Made by a program: the position numbers and the translations under genes. A DNA stretch of 64,000 nt from NCBI RefSeq assembly GCF_009017415.1, contig NC_092404.1, positions 1,612,001-1,676,000 of the forward strand, given 5' to 3'. This DNA is from Aspergillus flavus. Taxonomy: Eukaryota; Ascomycota; Eurotiomycetes; Eurotiales; Aspergillaceae. Below are positions 11,800-24,519 of the stretch, piece by piece; the stretch's first letter is position 1, and every line of letters starts with the position of its first letter. The notes beneath the pieces were generated by a model that did no database searches, was not told where the DNA came from, and saw only the letters and a program-made list of their open reading frames with translations.

Positions 11800-13052
11800 A
11801 TGGTGAAAGTGCTCTTGACTGGTATGCTATGCCATCCAACTCTATGAGGAGGCCCAATTCTGACGTACATGCTAGGCGGCAGCGGATTCATCGCAGCTCA
11901 TATCATCGATATCTTGCTGCAGCGTGGGTGAGTGCTATAATTTCCGACTGTCATCACCTGGGTTGAATTGAGCTGACGCTGGTCGCCCTGGTTAGATATG
12001 AGACAGTAGTGACAGTTAGATCCGAAGAAAAGGGACAAAAAATCCTTGACGCTCACCCCAATACCCCGAAGGAGAAACTTTCGTATGTTATTGTCAAAGA
12101 TGTCGCAGAAGAAGGCGCATTCGACGAAGTGAGTGCTATATTTCATCCTTTCGCACCTCTGGGTAATAGCAGTGCTAAAGCATCCTACCGTTCAGGCTGT
12201 CAAATCTAACCCACCCTTCGACTACGTCCTCCATACTGCCTCTCCTTTCCATTATAACGTTTCAGACCCAGTAAAGGACTTCCTGGACCCGGCAATCAAA
12301 GGAACAACAGGTATCTTGAAGGCAATCAAAGCCTACGCTCCGACAGTGAAACGTGTCGTGGTCACATCCTCCTTTGCTGCAATTGTCAATGTTAAGGAAC
12401 ACCCTAAGGTCTACAGTGAGGAAAACTGGAACCCCGTGACTTGGGAGGAAGCAATGGATCCTTCCCAAACCTACAGGGCAAGCAAGGTAAGACAACACTA
12501 CTATATAGTTATTAAGACTACATATGCTGATAAGGATACGTGAAGACATTTGCAGAGAAGGCCGCCTGGGATTTTGTTGAGAAGGAGAAGCCAAACTTTG
12601 ACATTGCGACGATAAATCCTCCTCTTGTTTTGGGGCCTGTTGTGCCTTATTTAAATTCCCTAGATGCCGTCAATACTTCGAACAGCCGTATTAGCAATTT
12701 GGTCCGGGGTAACAACAAGGACGGACTTCTCCCAACTGGAACGTTCCTTTGGGTAGATGTTCATGACGTTGCATTGGCCCACGTGAGAGCAATTGAGGTT
12801 TCAGAAGCAGGTGGGCAGAGATTTTTCCTTGTCTCTGGCTCTTATGCGAACAAGGACCTTGCAGATATCATCCGAGACGCATACCCTCAACTCGAGGAAA
12901 AGCTGCCTCCTAAGGATTCTTCCAGTGATATGCCAGCCAACGTCTATGGCTATAACAACAAGAAGTCCATTGAGGTGTTAGGTATCCAGTACCGGTCATT
13001 GAAGGAGTCGGTTGTCGATACAGTCAAATCATTGTTACAAGTTGGCGCATAA
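11800..13052 (+). CDS. Extended SDR reductase (dihydroflavonol-4-reductase / Gre2-like)
   Basis: NAD(P)H-dependent reductase of the extended short-chain dehydrogenase family, like yeast Gre2 (methylglyoxal/ketone reductase) and plant dihydroflavonol reductases. The physiological substrate cannot be told from sequence. Five exons, 11800-11821, 11876-11927, 11996-12128, 12196-12486 and 12546-13052, give 334 residues. The Rossmann motif TGGSGFIAAH is built across the first intron (residues about 7-16). The HTASPFH segment is at about 80, VVTSSFAA at about 125, and the catalytic YRASK (YxxxK) at about 165. NPPLVLGP follows, as in Gre2. Without the two small 5' exons the protein would lack its cofactor loop, which confirms the start. 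It stands alone, with no biosynthetic partner nearby. Confidence 0.88.
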
Positions 13053-13696
13053 TTCTTACAGACTATAGAGCTTGAATTGTTTCAAATACAGTGATATGAT
13101 CTGATTCTATGCAAGGCCCAGGTAGCCTACCAGATGCCCTAACAAACTCCTCAGAAATACAGTAGCAAATTAGCAATATGTTGAAGCAGCCGCTCAGCGA
13201 GAAGGCGAGCCCATCTCTCATAGTGAATGTAAATATATCGCACTCTTCCTAAGCAGAACACTACTTAGGATGTATAGAATAAGTGTATTAGTCCTGTCAC
13301 TTCTAACACAATGCATCGATAAATGAGTGGATTGGAGGAACAAAAGACCAGGCTTGAACGGTAGAAGGCTGCCACATGCTTTGATTCTTTTTTCGTCCTT
13401 TTGTAGGTAGCTGCCATAGCTTTAGTTCTCCTTAATCATAAACATCAAATTTTGCTTTCCACAAACAAGTATACGAAGTATATATCAGGACTGCCTTCTA
13501 TTAAGGGCAGCGTAGAGTACGAACAAGGAACAAATAAACTATTCGGCAAGGGAGTATATAGAACTGCACTTGGTGCTGCTGCGGTTGACCGGACCGTATA
13601 GGCTTGGCACGCGGCTAGTCTACGCGACCAACTTTTCTTCTCCAGCATACTCCGGAGGAAGAGCCACCAAGACGTCGCAGTTGCCCATTGAACGCC
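13053..13696. other. Intergenic, SDR reductase to mrp51
   Basis: Carries the 3' region of the reductase and the promoter of mrp51. No RNA gene or repeat was recognised. Confidence 0.5.
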
Positions 13697-15091
13697 ATGG
13701 CAACAGCTAGGCTATCTCCCACAGCAAATCTGCTGCGGAAGTCTCGTCTGTTCGCGCTCCCACAAGCATTAAAACCACCTCAGGATCCGCCCACCTCAAA
13801 GGTCGTCTTTGAATCCGACACCGCAACCCTTCCTCATCCTACCCGAGCGTCCATTGTTACCCCAAGATCATCGCTAGCAAGAGGAGATTGGGGTCTCAAG
13901 AGATCGCTTCCTGCGAAATCTACGTCTGCTAAATCATCCAGGCCTGTTGTGAGGGTGAACGCTCTCGACACATTCGAACATGTTACCGACTTCGAGTCTG
14001 CGGCCGACCATACGGTGACCCTTGAGAAGTTCCAGGAACTCCATATGCCTCTCTCTTTACCTTCGAAGGTCAATTATGCGACTAGTATTGTTCCTAGGCA
14101 TCAGAGCCCTTTCGAGTCGTATGTGGACAACACAGATACTAGCAAAGGCCTCGAAGAGACCGGTGCCAAACAATTTAGGCACTCCGGGCCTTGGCTGGCT
14201 GGACAGACGGAAGCCGAATTCAGTGCCTACCTGAAGAAAGTGCGGAGCAATAAGCCAGAGCTTTTGCAAAAACTCCGCCAACTCTTCTCCGAAAAGCGAA
14301 CTGCTGAACGGAGAAAGCAAGCTCAAGATAACGGAGAGGATTTGGAGGCGCTTGAGCCTGTAAAGGTTACGGAAGAGGAGTTCCAGACCTACCTCAAGTC
14401 CTTACGTACAGATCCTTTCTCCCTTGGCCCCGTGGTCTTCGAGCTATTGGACCTGCCCTCGCCCCCAGCCGTACCGAGCGACCGAATTGGCCACAAATAC
14501 TACCAATCGCCTGGAACCAAGTTGTCTTCAGCAGAATACGCCGTATCCGGTCCTCCGAAGACACACCCTTCTGCTGGACTGTCATACACACGGTCACATG
14601 CTTTGATCTACAACCACCCCAAATTTGGTCCTCAGGCATATCAGCGTCCAGTGGAGGCCCGTATCTTGCGACCAAAGGGTAGGTTCAAGGGCAGAACCTC
14701 CAAGGCTATTGCGGGTGTCGGCGGTATTGCTGTGGAGGACTTAAATGCCATGACTTTCGTGGAACAGGGCTCTCCCCCGGGCCTGGCCTACTTTGACGTA
14801 TCCATCCCTGGTGGTGCCAAGTACTGGGTCACTCCTATCCGGGCTTCGGTTGATTCAGAGGGTAGAATTGGCTTGGCATCTTACAGAGCAAGTGCCACTG
14901 CTAAAGCTCCCTACAACATTGAGGATTACAAGAAACCCTCTCTGACAACTATTTCCGATGTTGCTCGTGGCGATCAGCGTGTCGTCCCGAGGCTGGACAG
15001 GCACAAGCCACGTTTTAGGCCTTCGGGTGAACCACAGCATACCACGGAGGACATCGCCAAAAATCTGATGAAGACTCTTAGCTCCTCATAA
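13697..15091 (+). CDS. mrp51: Mitochondrial small-subunit ribosomal protein Mrp51
   Basis: Intronless gene for 464 residues. It matches the fungal Mrp51 family, a small-subunit mitoribosome protein (bS1m-like) linked in yeast to translation of COX mRNAs. Family landmarks are the N-terminal NLLRKSRLFALP, GDWGLKRSLP at about residue 60 with a following FEHVTDFESAADH, and the conserved internal block around YSQ-like/HPSAGLSYTRS and GRILGLASYRAS-like (here RIGLASYRAS). The N-terminus is rich in Ala, Ser, Leu and Arg and lacks early acidic residues, which fits a mitochondrial targeting signal. The start is the ATG at 13697 (context GCCATGG). Confidence 0.82.
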   Translation: MATARLSPTANLLRKSRLFALPQALKPPQDPPTSKVVFESDTATLPHPTRASIVTPRSSLARGDWGLKRSLPAKSTSAKSSRPVVRVNALDTFEHVTDFESAADHTVTLEKFQELHMPLSLPSKVNYATSIVPRHQSPFESYVDNTDTSKGLEETGAKQFRHSGPWLAGQTEAEFSAYLKKVRSNKPELLQKLRQLFSEKRTAERRKQAQDNGEDLEALEPVKVTEEEFQTYLKSLRTDPFSLGPVVFELLDLPSPPAVPSDRIGHKYYQSPGTKLSSAEYAVSGPPKTHPSAGLSYTRSHALIYNHPKFGPQAYQRPVEARILRPKGRFKGRTSKAIAGVGGIAVEDLNAMTFVEQGSPPGLAYFDVSIPGGAKYWVTPIRASVDSEGRIGLASYRASATAKAPYNIEDYKKPSLTTISDVARGDQRVVPRLDRHKPRFRPSGEPQHTTEDIAKNLMKTLSSS

Positions 15092-15946
15092 GAAAGTACC
15101 CCAACTATTTCCATTTTATTGCATGGTTTTGGGCAGAGAGAACAGTTGGTTGTACGATTAGACCATTGGACGATAAATGTAAAACTATTTCTGTGCCTCT
15201 TTGATTTGTGTTATAAAGCATGTTATTAGTATTATATTCTTTCTGTGAAAATTTAAATTCTCAAGAAATTCTCAAATCAATTCTTACAACCTTGAATTGT
15301 AACACGGCGATCCATACTCCACGGGTTGCCATTGCTTACTATTTAGTCACCCACCATTGCACGAGACAGGAAAGTTCCTCATGTAAGGGCTTTGTGCATC
15401 GTAAACTAAGACGACGTCTCATGATACCTTAGCATGTGATCTTAAGGAATGTCGGGCACCAAAATCCCGCAGCTGCGTATGTGTAAGTATCTTTAATGAA
15501 TTGCAAGGCTGGCAAAAGATGTGGACGAGGTGAAACGAGCACAATAGGCGTCGGCTCCGTACATGTCATGAGGGAACGATAATTACTAGAGAGAACGCCG
15601 GTGGGGGCAGTGCAGTATATCTAGATAGATGCAATAAGTACAGGTAGACCTGGATATATCCAATGGTATATCTGATTCCAAAGAATGGAGGTATTTGACG
15701 GTATACAGTCGCAACAATTATCCGAACTAAGTGCTGCATAAATAAGGCGCAGCGGCAGGCAAGCCAAGAAGATGCCCCAGGCCAGAAGCGGCTTGGCCCG
15801 TGCATCATCCGGGAGGCCCTCAAACCGCACCTCCCACATCATTCACGCCGCTCATCAACTGCTCTATATCTTATGCTCAACTCGTGTCATCGTACATGCC
15901 CTAGAGGTTGACTTCAAATGTCCACCCTGGGGTGTGCTACGCAAAT
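15092..15946. other. Intergenic: mrp51 3' end and TOR promoter/5' UTR
   Basis: An 855-base spacer. Short ORFs occur directly upstream of the TOR start codon (for example 15772-16008, out of frame with TOR), but nothing shows they are translated. Confidence 0.5.
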
Positions 15947-18900
15947 ATGGCGCAAGCAGGTCCTATTACGGACGTCACTCAACGTCTCTTCGTCGAGTTG
16001 AAGTCTAAGAATGAAGAAACGCGGGCGAGAGCTGCTTACGAGCTTTACGATAATGTCCTTGCTATCTCACGAGGTAACACCTGACTCCTGGCCATATCTT
16101 GGGGATGCTAATACCGTTATCCTCACCATAGATTGGCCTCCGGAGAAATTTCTTGAATTTTACAATGCCGTCAGCCAGCGCATTGCACAACTTGTTGTCA
16201 CAGGCAGCGACGCACATGAACGAATCGGTGGCCTACTAGCGCTGGATCGCCTGATAGATTTCGATGGAGTAGATGCTGCCCAGAAGACTACCCGATTTGC
16301 CAGTTATCTGCGAAGCGCTCTGCGCAGCAACGATAATGGAGTGTTGGAATACGCTGCCAAAGCTCTGGGCCGTTTGGCTAAACCGGGCGGAGCTCTTACT
16401 GCGGAGCTTGTTGAGAGTGAAATACAATCGGCTTTAGAGTGGCTTCAGTCTGAAAGACAAGAGAGTCGACGCGTTGCTGCCGTACTTGTTATCCGCGAAC
16501 TTGCCAAAGGGTCGCCAACACTTTTGTACGGCTTTGTCCCCCAAATCTTCGAGCTCATCTGGGTTGCACTCAGGGATCCGAAAGTTGTTATCCGAGAAAC
16601 AGCCTCCGAGGCAGTCAGGGAATGCTTCGAGATTATCGCTGCAAGAGACTCTCAGGTTCGAAAGTCGTGGTTCGCGCGGATTTATGAAGAAGCACTCCAG
16701 GGCTTGAAGTCCAACAATGTAGATTGGATTCACGGGTCACTACTAGTCCTCAAAGAGCTCCTTCTCAAGGGTGCAATGTTTATGAATGAACATTACAGGA
16801 ATGCTTGTGAGATTGTTCTTCGTCTCAAAGATCATCGTGACCAAAAGATTCGCGCACAGGTCGTTTTGACAATCCCTATCCTTGCTTGCTATGCCCCAGT
16901 TGACTTCACAGAGACGTATCTTCATAGATTTATGGTCTACCTTCAAGCACAGCTGAAGAGGGACAAGGAGCGCAATGAGGCATTCATTGCTATAGGAAAG
17001 ATTGCGAACGCTGTCGGCGTGGCCATTGCGCAATACCTTGATGGGATCATCGTTTATATCAGAGAAGGCCTGGCCATGAAAGCAAGAAATCGCGCCGGTG
17101 TTAATGAAGCGCCAATGTTCGAGTGCATCAGCATGTTGTCATTAGCTGTAGGACCGGCGCTTAACAACTACATGGAATCGTTGCTAGATCCAATCTTTGC
17201 GTGCGGGCTAAGCGAATCATTAACTCAGGCGCTTTTTGATATGGCACATTTTATCCCACAAATCAAGCCTACTATCCAAGAAAAGCTTTTGGATATGTTG
17301 AGTCTGATTCTTAAAGGAGCCCCGTTCCGGCCTTTGGGTTGCCCAGAGAGCAGATTGCCCCCTATTCCATCATTTGCGAAAGACTTCGCCCCCCAAGAGT
17401 TGCATTCAGATGCAGAGATAGCACTAGCACTTCACACTCTGGGAAGCTTCGATTTCTCTGGTCACATTCTTAACGAGTTTGTTCGCGATGTCGCCATCAA
17501 CTATGTTGAGAATGACAACTCTGAAATTCGGAAAGCTTCAGCACTTACATGCTGTCAGCTATTTGTCCACGATCCAATTATCAATCAGACTAGTAGTCAC
17601 TCAATACAGGTTGTTAGTGAAGTCATTGACAAGCTTCTGACGGTTGGTGTCGGCGATCCTGATTCAGAGATCCGGCGCACAGTTTTGTGGTCATTGGATC
17701 GCAAATTCGACCGCCATCTTGCACGGCCAGAGAATATTCGTTGTTTGTTCCTTGCGGTTAATGATGAAGTATTTTCTGTCAGAGAAGCTGCCATCTGCAT
17801 CATTGGGCGCCTCTCAAGTGTGAATCCGGCCTACGTATTCCCGCCTCTTCGAAAACTACTGGTCAATCTTCTGACGGGGCTTGGATTTGCCAGCACGGCT
17901 CGCCAAAAAGAAGAGAGTGCTCAGCTTATCAGCTTGTTTGTCTCAAATGCGACAAAACTCATCAGGTCATATGTCGATCCTATGGTGACCACCTTGCTCC
18001 CAAAAGCCACTGACACTAACCCCGGTGTCGCTTCGACCACTTTAAAAGCTATCGGTGAACTTGCAAATGTCGGGGGAGGCGAGATGAAGTTGTACCTGCC
18101 ACAGCTGATGCCTGTCATATTGGATTCGTTGCAGGACCTCTCTTCCCATGCCAAGCGGGAGGCAGCCTTGCGTACGCTGGGTCAGCTAGCCAGCAACTCT
18201 GGATACGTTATTGACCCGTATCTTGAGTACCCTCATCTCCTTGCTGTGCTTATCAATATAATCAAGACGGAACAAACGGGGTCTCTGCGGAAGGAGACAA
18301 TCAAATTGCTAGGTATTCTTGGCGCTTTGGATCCGTACAAGTACCAGCAAATAAGTGAAACTGCACCAGATATTCACCATATCAATGAAGTCCAAACTGT
18401 CTCCGACGTCGCTTTGATTATGCAAGGGCTCACTCCTTCCAATGAAGAGTACTACCCGACAGTGGTCATCAACACCTTGATGCAGAATATACTTCGCGAA
18501 AACTCCCTCGCCCAATACCATTCAGCGGTTATTGATGCTATCGTCACTATCTTCAAAACTTTGGGATTGAAGTGCGTGCCATTTTTGGGACAAATAATCC
18601 CTGGCTTTATAGCCGTAATAAGAGGATCGCCCCCTAGCCGTTTGGAGTCGTACTTTAACCAGATGGCGATATTGGTCAATATTGTGAGACAGCACATTCG
18701 GGCCTTCCTTCCGGAGATTATTGAAGTTGTTCGCGATTTCTGGGATGCATCATATCAAGTTCAAGCCACGATATTATTGCTTGTGGAGGCCATTGCCAAG
18801 TCTTTAGAAGGTGAATTCAAGAAATACATGGCGGGCCTCATTCCCATGATGTTGGATACCCTCGAGAAGGACAACACACCACGTCGACAGCCTTCAGAAA

Positions 18901-21900
18901 GGATACTTCACACTTTCCTCATCTTTGGCACCAGTGGGGAGGAGTATATGCATTTAATTGTTCCCTCTATTGTGCGCCTTTTCGACAGAACTCAAAACCC
19001 ACAGAGCATTCGGAAGACCGCCATCGATAGTCTGACGAAACTATCACGGCAAGTCAATGTATCTGACTTTGCGTCTTTGATGGTCCATTCCTTGTCCCGT
19101 GTTGTCGCGGGCAACGATCGAATGTTGCGACAGGCCGCTATGGACTGTATTTGTGCTCTCATTTTCCAGTTGGGCCAGGATTTCAGTCACTACATCCATC
19201 TTCTGAACAAGGTTTTGAAACGTCACCAGATCACTCATGTCAATTATCATATTCTGGTGACGAAATTACAGAAAGGAGACTCACTTCCGCAGGATCTTAA
19301 CCCTGATGAGAATTATGCAGCCCTGGCGGATGATACTAACTTTGCCGAGATCGGCCAGAAGAAGATGGTTGTCAACCAGCAGCACTTGAAGAATGCCTGG
19401 GATGCCTCTCAAAAGTCGACACGTGAGGACTGGCAGGAGTGGATACGACGATTCAGTGTGGAACTTTTGAAGGAGTCTCCTTCTCCAGCCCTGCGTGCAT
19501 GCGCCAGTCTAGCTGGCATTTACCAGCCATTGGCCAAAGATCTGTTCAATGCTGCCTTCGTATCCTGCTGGACTGAGTTGTATGACCAATACCAGGAAGA
19601 GCTTGTTCGGTCGATCGAAAAGGCGCTCACGTCACCTAATATCCCTCCTGAAATCTTGCAGGTTTTGCTCAACCTCGCTGAGTTTATGGAGCACGACGAC
19701 AAAGCTCTCCCCATCGACATCCGCACACTTGGCAAATACGCTGCCAAGTGTCACGCATTTGCTAAAGCTCTCCACTATAAAGAACTTGAGTTCGAACAGG
19801 ATCAAAATTCGGGTGCAGTTGAGGCTCTGATTACCATCAACAACCAGCTTCAACAATCTGATGCTGCCATTGGTATTCTTCGGAAAGCCCAAGCTTATCG
19901 GGATGTGGAGCTTAAGGAAACCTGGTTCGAAAAGCTTCAGCGCTGGGAGGAGGCCCTTGCTGCCTATAAGAGACGTGAGAAGATAGACCCGGATTCCTTT
20001 GGCGTCACAATGGGCAAAATGCGCTGTCTGCACGCCCTTGGTGAGTGGAAAATATTATCTGATCTCGCCCAAGAGAAGTGGAATCAGGCCTCATTAGAAC
20101 ATCGGAGAGCCATTGCTCCTCTCGCTGCTGCGGCTGCATGGGGTCGTGGTCAATGGGAATTGATGGATTCCTACCTGGGTGTTATGAAAGAACAGTCACC
20201 CGACAGGTCATTCTTTGGTGCCATTCTTGCCATTCATCGGAACCAGTTCGAGGAGGCAACGATGTATATCGAGAAAGCGCGGAATGGACTCGACACCGAA
20301 CTTTCAGCCTTGCTTGGTGAATCATATAACCGTGCTTACAATGTCGTCGTCCGCGTTCAGATGCTCGCTGAACTCGAGGAAATCATTACGTACAAGCAGA
20401 ACATCGGTGATCCAGAGAAGCAGGATTCTATGCGCCAAACATGGAACAAACGGTTACTTGGCTGCCAACAAAATGTTGAAGTATGGCAGCGTATGCTCAA
20501 GGTTAGAGCACTTGTCACCTCCCCTCGAGAAAACCTTGACATGTGGATTAAATTCGCCAATCTTTGTCGCAAATCCAATCGAATGGGACTTGCTGAGCGG
20601 TCTCTGGCATCTCTGGAAACCGTTGTTTCTGACAACAATGGTACCCGGGCTGTAGCTCCTCCAGAGGTCACATATGCTCGCCTAAAGTTCAGCTGGGCTA
20701 CTGGGCGGCAGCGTGAAGCTCTTCAGATGCTTAAGGAGTTCACTACAAGTCTCACCGAAGACTTCACGAGATTCAATGCTCTCATGATCTCTCAGTCAGA
20801 GCATAATGGCATTAATGGCGTTAACGGCATCCAAGATACAAACCATGGAGATATAATGGGTCTACGAGAGCGTATTGGGGATGTGGCCAAGTTCAGAAGG
20901 CTCCTTGCTAAGAGCTACCTTAGACAGGGCGAGTGGCAGACTTCTCTACAAAAAGGAGATTGGAAACCGGAGCACGTCCGAGAGGTCCTCAACGCATACT
21001 CTGCCGCTACGAAATACAACCGTGATTCTTACAAAGCTTGGCATTCGTGGGCATTGGCCAACTTTGAAGTCGTTACAACAATCGCAAGCCAAGCTAGCAA
21101 AGATGGCGCGACATTGGCCATGGTTCCTGGGCACATTGTAACAGAGCATGTGATACCAGCTATTCGTGGTTTCCTCAGGTCCATATCCTTGTCGTCAACC
21201 TCATCTTTGCAAGATACCCTGAGGTTACTTACCCTCTGGTTTACTCACGGTGGCGATCAGGAAGTAAATGCCGTTGTTACAGAAGGTTTCACGGCGGTGA
21301 ATATCGACACCTGGCTCGCGGTAACACCGCAACTCATAGCACGAATTAATCAACCGAATATTCGGGTCCGAAGCGCTGTCCATCGACTACTTGCTGAGGT
21401 CGGTAAGGTTCATCCTCAGGCGCTGGTGTATCCATTGACTGTTGCGATGAAATCAAACGTTGCCCGACGGTCGCAGTCTGCAAGTAGCATCATGGACAGT
21501 ATGCGGCAACATAGTGCAAAACTGGTCGAACAAGCTGATCTTGTAAGTCATGAATTGATTCGGGTTGCCGTTCTATGGCACGAGCTCTGGCACGAAGGAT
21601 TGGAAGAAGCTTCCCGCCTCTATTTCGGTGACCACAATGTCGAAGGAATGTTTGCAACTCTAGCACCACTCCATGAAATGCTTGATAAGGGGGCCGAAAC
21701 GTTACGCGAAGTATCCTTCGCACAGGCGTTTGGTCGTGACCTTGCAGAGGCAAAGCATTACTGCATGCTATACCGTGAGACCGAAGAGATTGGTGACCTG
21801 AATCAAGCTTGGGATCTCTACTACACCGTGTTCCGGAAGATAAGCAGACAGCTTCCGCAATTGTCTACACTTGACTTGAAATATGTCTCTCCTAAACTTA

Positions 21901-23227
21901 AAGACTGTGTCGACCTTGATCTTGCTGTTCCGGGCACCTACCAGAGTGGCCGACCGATCATCCGTATCATGAGCTTCGATCCTATACTTCATGTCCTTCA
22001 AACCAAGAAACGACCACGCAGAATGACCCTGAAAGGTAGCGATGGTAATTCATACATGTACGCACTTAAGGGACATGAAGATATTAGACAAGATGAGCGA
22101 GTCATGCAGCTCTTTGGCCTCGTGAATACGCTCCTTGACAATGACAGTGAGAGCTTTAAACGCCATCTTTCAGTGCAACGATTCCCAGCCATTCCATTGT
22201 CTCAGAGCTCTGGTATCCTAGGCTGGGTCTCGAACAGTGACACTCTACACGCATTGATCAAAGAATACCGTGAGAGCCGCCGAATTCTCCTGAACATTGA
22301 ACACCGCATCATGTTGCAGATGGCGCCAGATTATGACAACCTTACTCTCATGCAGAAAGTGGAAGTCTTTGGATATGCTATGGATAACACCACAGGAAAA
22401 GATCTGTACCGGGTCTTGTGGCTTAAGAGTAAAAGCTCAGAAGCGTGGCTGGAGCGACGAACAAACTACACTCGGTCCCTTGGTGTTATGTCAATGGTGG
22501 GTTACATTCTTGGTCTGGGTGATCGTCACCCGTCCAATCTTCTTTTGGACCGAATTACTGGAAGAGTGGTTCACATTGATTTTGGTGACTGCTTCGAAGT
22601 TGCAATGCATCGGGAGAAATATCCCGAAAGAGTTCCGTTCCGGTTGACTCGTATGTTGACCTTTGCCATGGAAGTCAGCAACATTGAAGGAAGCTACCGG
22701 ATCACGTGTGAGGCTGTCATGCGTGTCTTGAGAGAGAACAAAGACTCTCTGATGGCTGTTCTGGAAGCTGTAAGTTCTCAAAATCGACCCTCATATTGGC
22801 TCTATCGATATTTCGAATCTAACACTTTTTCTTGCAGTTTATTCATGATCCTTTGATCAACTGGCGCCTAGGAATCCGTGAGTCACCAGACAGGATGCCA
22901 TTCTCATCAGAGCGCCGGCAATCGATTATTGGTAATATCAACTCTGAACAGGGTGTCCAACCCAGCAACTTCTCCCGTCACCGACGGCCATCTATTCTTG
23001 AAGGTGGCATTCTTGATGCTCAGGAAGGCATACCTAATGAAGCCCGTGAAGCACAGAACGCACGCGCCCTACAAGTGCTGGCGAGGGTCAAGGAGAAGCT
23101 AACGGGCCGAGATTTCAAGCCCAGTGAGGAGCTCAATGTCAGTGATCAGGTTGACAAACTCCTTGCGCAGGCAACTAGCGTTGAAAATATTTGTCAGCAC
23201 TGGATTGGATGGTGCAGTTTCTGGTGA
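15947..23227 (+). CDS. tor1: TOR serine/threonine kinase (PIKK family)
   Basis: Full-length target-of-rapamycin kinase, the nutrient-sensing core of TORC1/TORC2. Exons 15947-16073, 16132-22769 and 22838-23227 give 2384 residues, the usual length for moulds. HEAT repeats fill about residues 1-1250 and the FAT domain about 1260-1800. The FRB domain lies near 1850-1950, with WHEGLEEASRLYFG including the Ser that contacts FKBP12-rapamycin. The kinase domain follows at about 2000-2300, with GLGDRHPSNLLLDR and HIDFGDCFE carrying the catalytic and metal-binding Asp residues. The last 31 residues are the FATC domain, ending HWIGWCSFW. Exon 1 starts MAQAGPITDVTQRLF and joins at RDWPPEKF, so the long uninterrupted frame from 16011 is not the true start. 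All key kinase residues are present. Confidence 0.96.
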
Positions 23228-24519
23228 TCAATCAGCATTGTTTTTCTCTGCGGTCTATGTCTTCAGGAGTATGACGGCGTAAGTTGCGATATGACGGATT
23301 TTGCATGGCACGGTTTGTTTTATGTTTGACGTTCTTTTTCGCCTGTAGAATTATTCTGTCCTATTGATTCCCGTTGCTATACTACGGATATGGGCAGTCG
23401 GGAGCCGTGTTCATAATAATAACATCTGACGTTTTACGCGACGATCCACTGTACAGTAGGCTTAACATAATATGCCTACCGCCTAGCTCCGAAATATACT
23501 AAATCTGAACCTTGAACATCAGGCCTCGCTCTGAAGACGAACCGAACCCGACTGAACACAGTCTGCCGAAAAGTGCTCCGTAAATACCGAGCCGCTACTG
23601 CCAAGCGCCGACTACAAACACCTTAGTTTTATCTTCCCACTCGATTGTATTGCTCCACAATCGGGTTTCGAGGCGAAAGAGGAATAATGTACGATATAAC
23701 AGACTAGTCATGTGGATGCCCTTTAGTTCGGGACCAGTCAGGGAGTCGGTGCCTCCGACGTCCCACGGACCGAGTAAAACAGAGTGCCCAAAGCAACTGG
23801 ATACAAGTGAACATACCTAGCGGCGGCGTTTTCAAGATATGATTGGAGAGTCGCCACTCCCCGTAATAGCTTCAACTTAGATAGCGGCGGCGACTGTCCA
23901 ATCAAGGGCCAAAAACGCCGCCGGCCCACTTCTTAGCTTAATATCTTGATTGAATCTTGAATCTCGAATCATCCTCCGGCGCGGGGAACGGGGGTCTGGG
24001 GCCCCAGAATGGCAGATATTCTCGGTAATCGATCAATAATTGACTAATTACAGTGCGCGGGATTTTAATCCATGTCTTAACGTAGTCATGCCATACCCGG
24101 AACTGGTGTGAAGGAGGTAGGGTTTCGGCTTTTCCGGGCTATCAAAACCGGGTGAGTGCTTAGCCTGGTTGGTTCGGGATTCCCGAAGTAATACTAAACT
24201 TTTCCCAGCTTACATTTTTAAATGAAGTAGAAAGTTTGGATGTAGCTAGTAGTTGTTTTTGGTTTATTAGTTGGTGTGCTCGGTGTAGAGCTGACCGAAT
24301 TGGTGGTGGTGATGCTGGGGGTGGTGGTTATTACAGGATTGTGTAGATGAGTAAATGACGCATGTAGATACAGATGTAGTTTGTTTTAGATGCTGCTTGG
24401 GAGAAAATGGGTAAACTGAGGAGACTGTCTGTTCTTTATTGACTAGTTATCATATAACGTACATTGCAGAGCCATTGTAATCTGATATAGGTGTACAGTA
24501 GTAGATCGAAAGAACTGGT
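23228..24519. other. Intergenic between converging TOR and transporter genes
   Basis: A 1.3-kb spacer between two 3' ends. It contains GC-rich stretches, a perfect 12-bp palindrome CTGGGGCCCCAG at 23996-24007, and a 15-bp hairpin TTCGGGATTCCCGAA at 24173-24187. No gene was recognised. Confidence 0.5.

Noticed and set aside
16011..16131. Start of the TOR protein at 16011
   Set aside because: That frame reads through the first intron. The true first exon (15947-16073) is in another frame and restores the conserved N-terminus.
23996..24007. Palindrome CTGGGGCCCCAG as a CreA promoter element
   Set aside because: It lies between two converging 3' ends, not in a promoter, so a regulatory role is doubtful.
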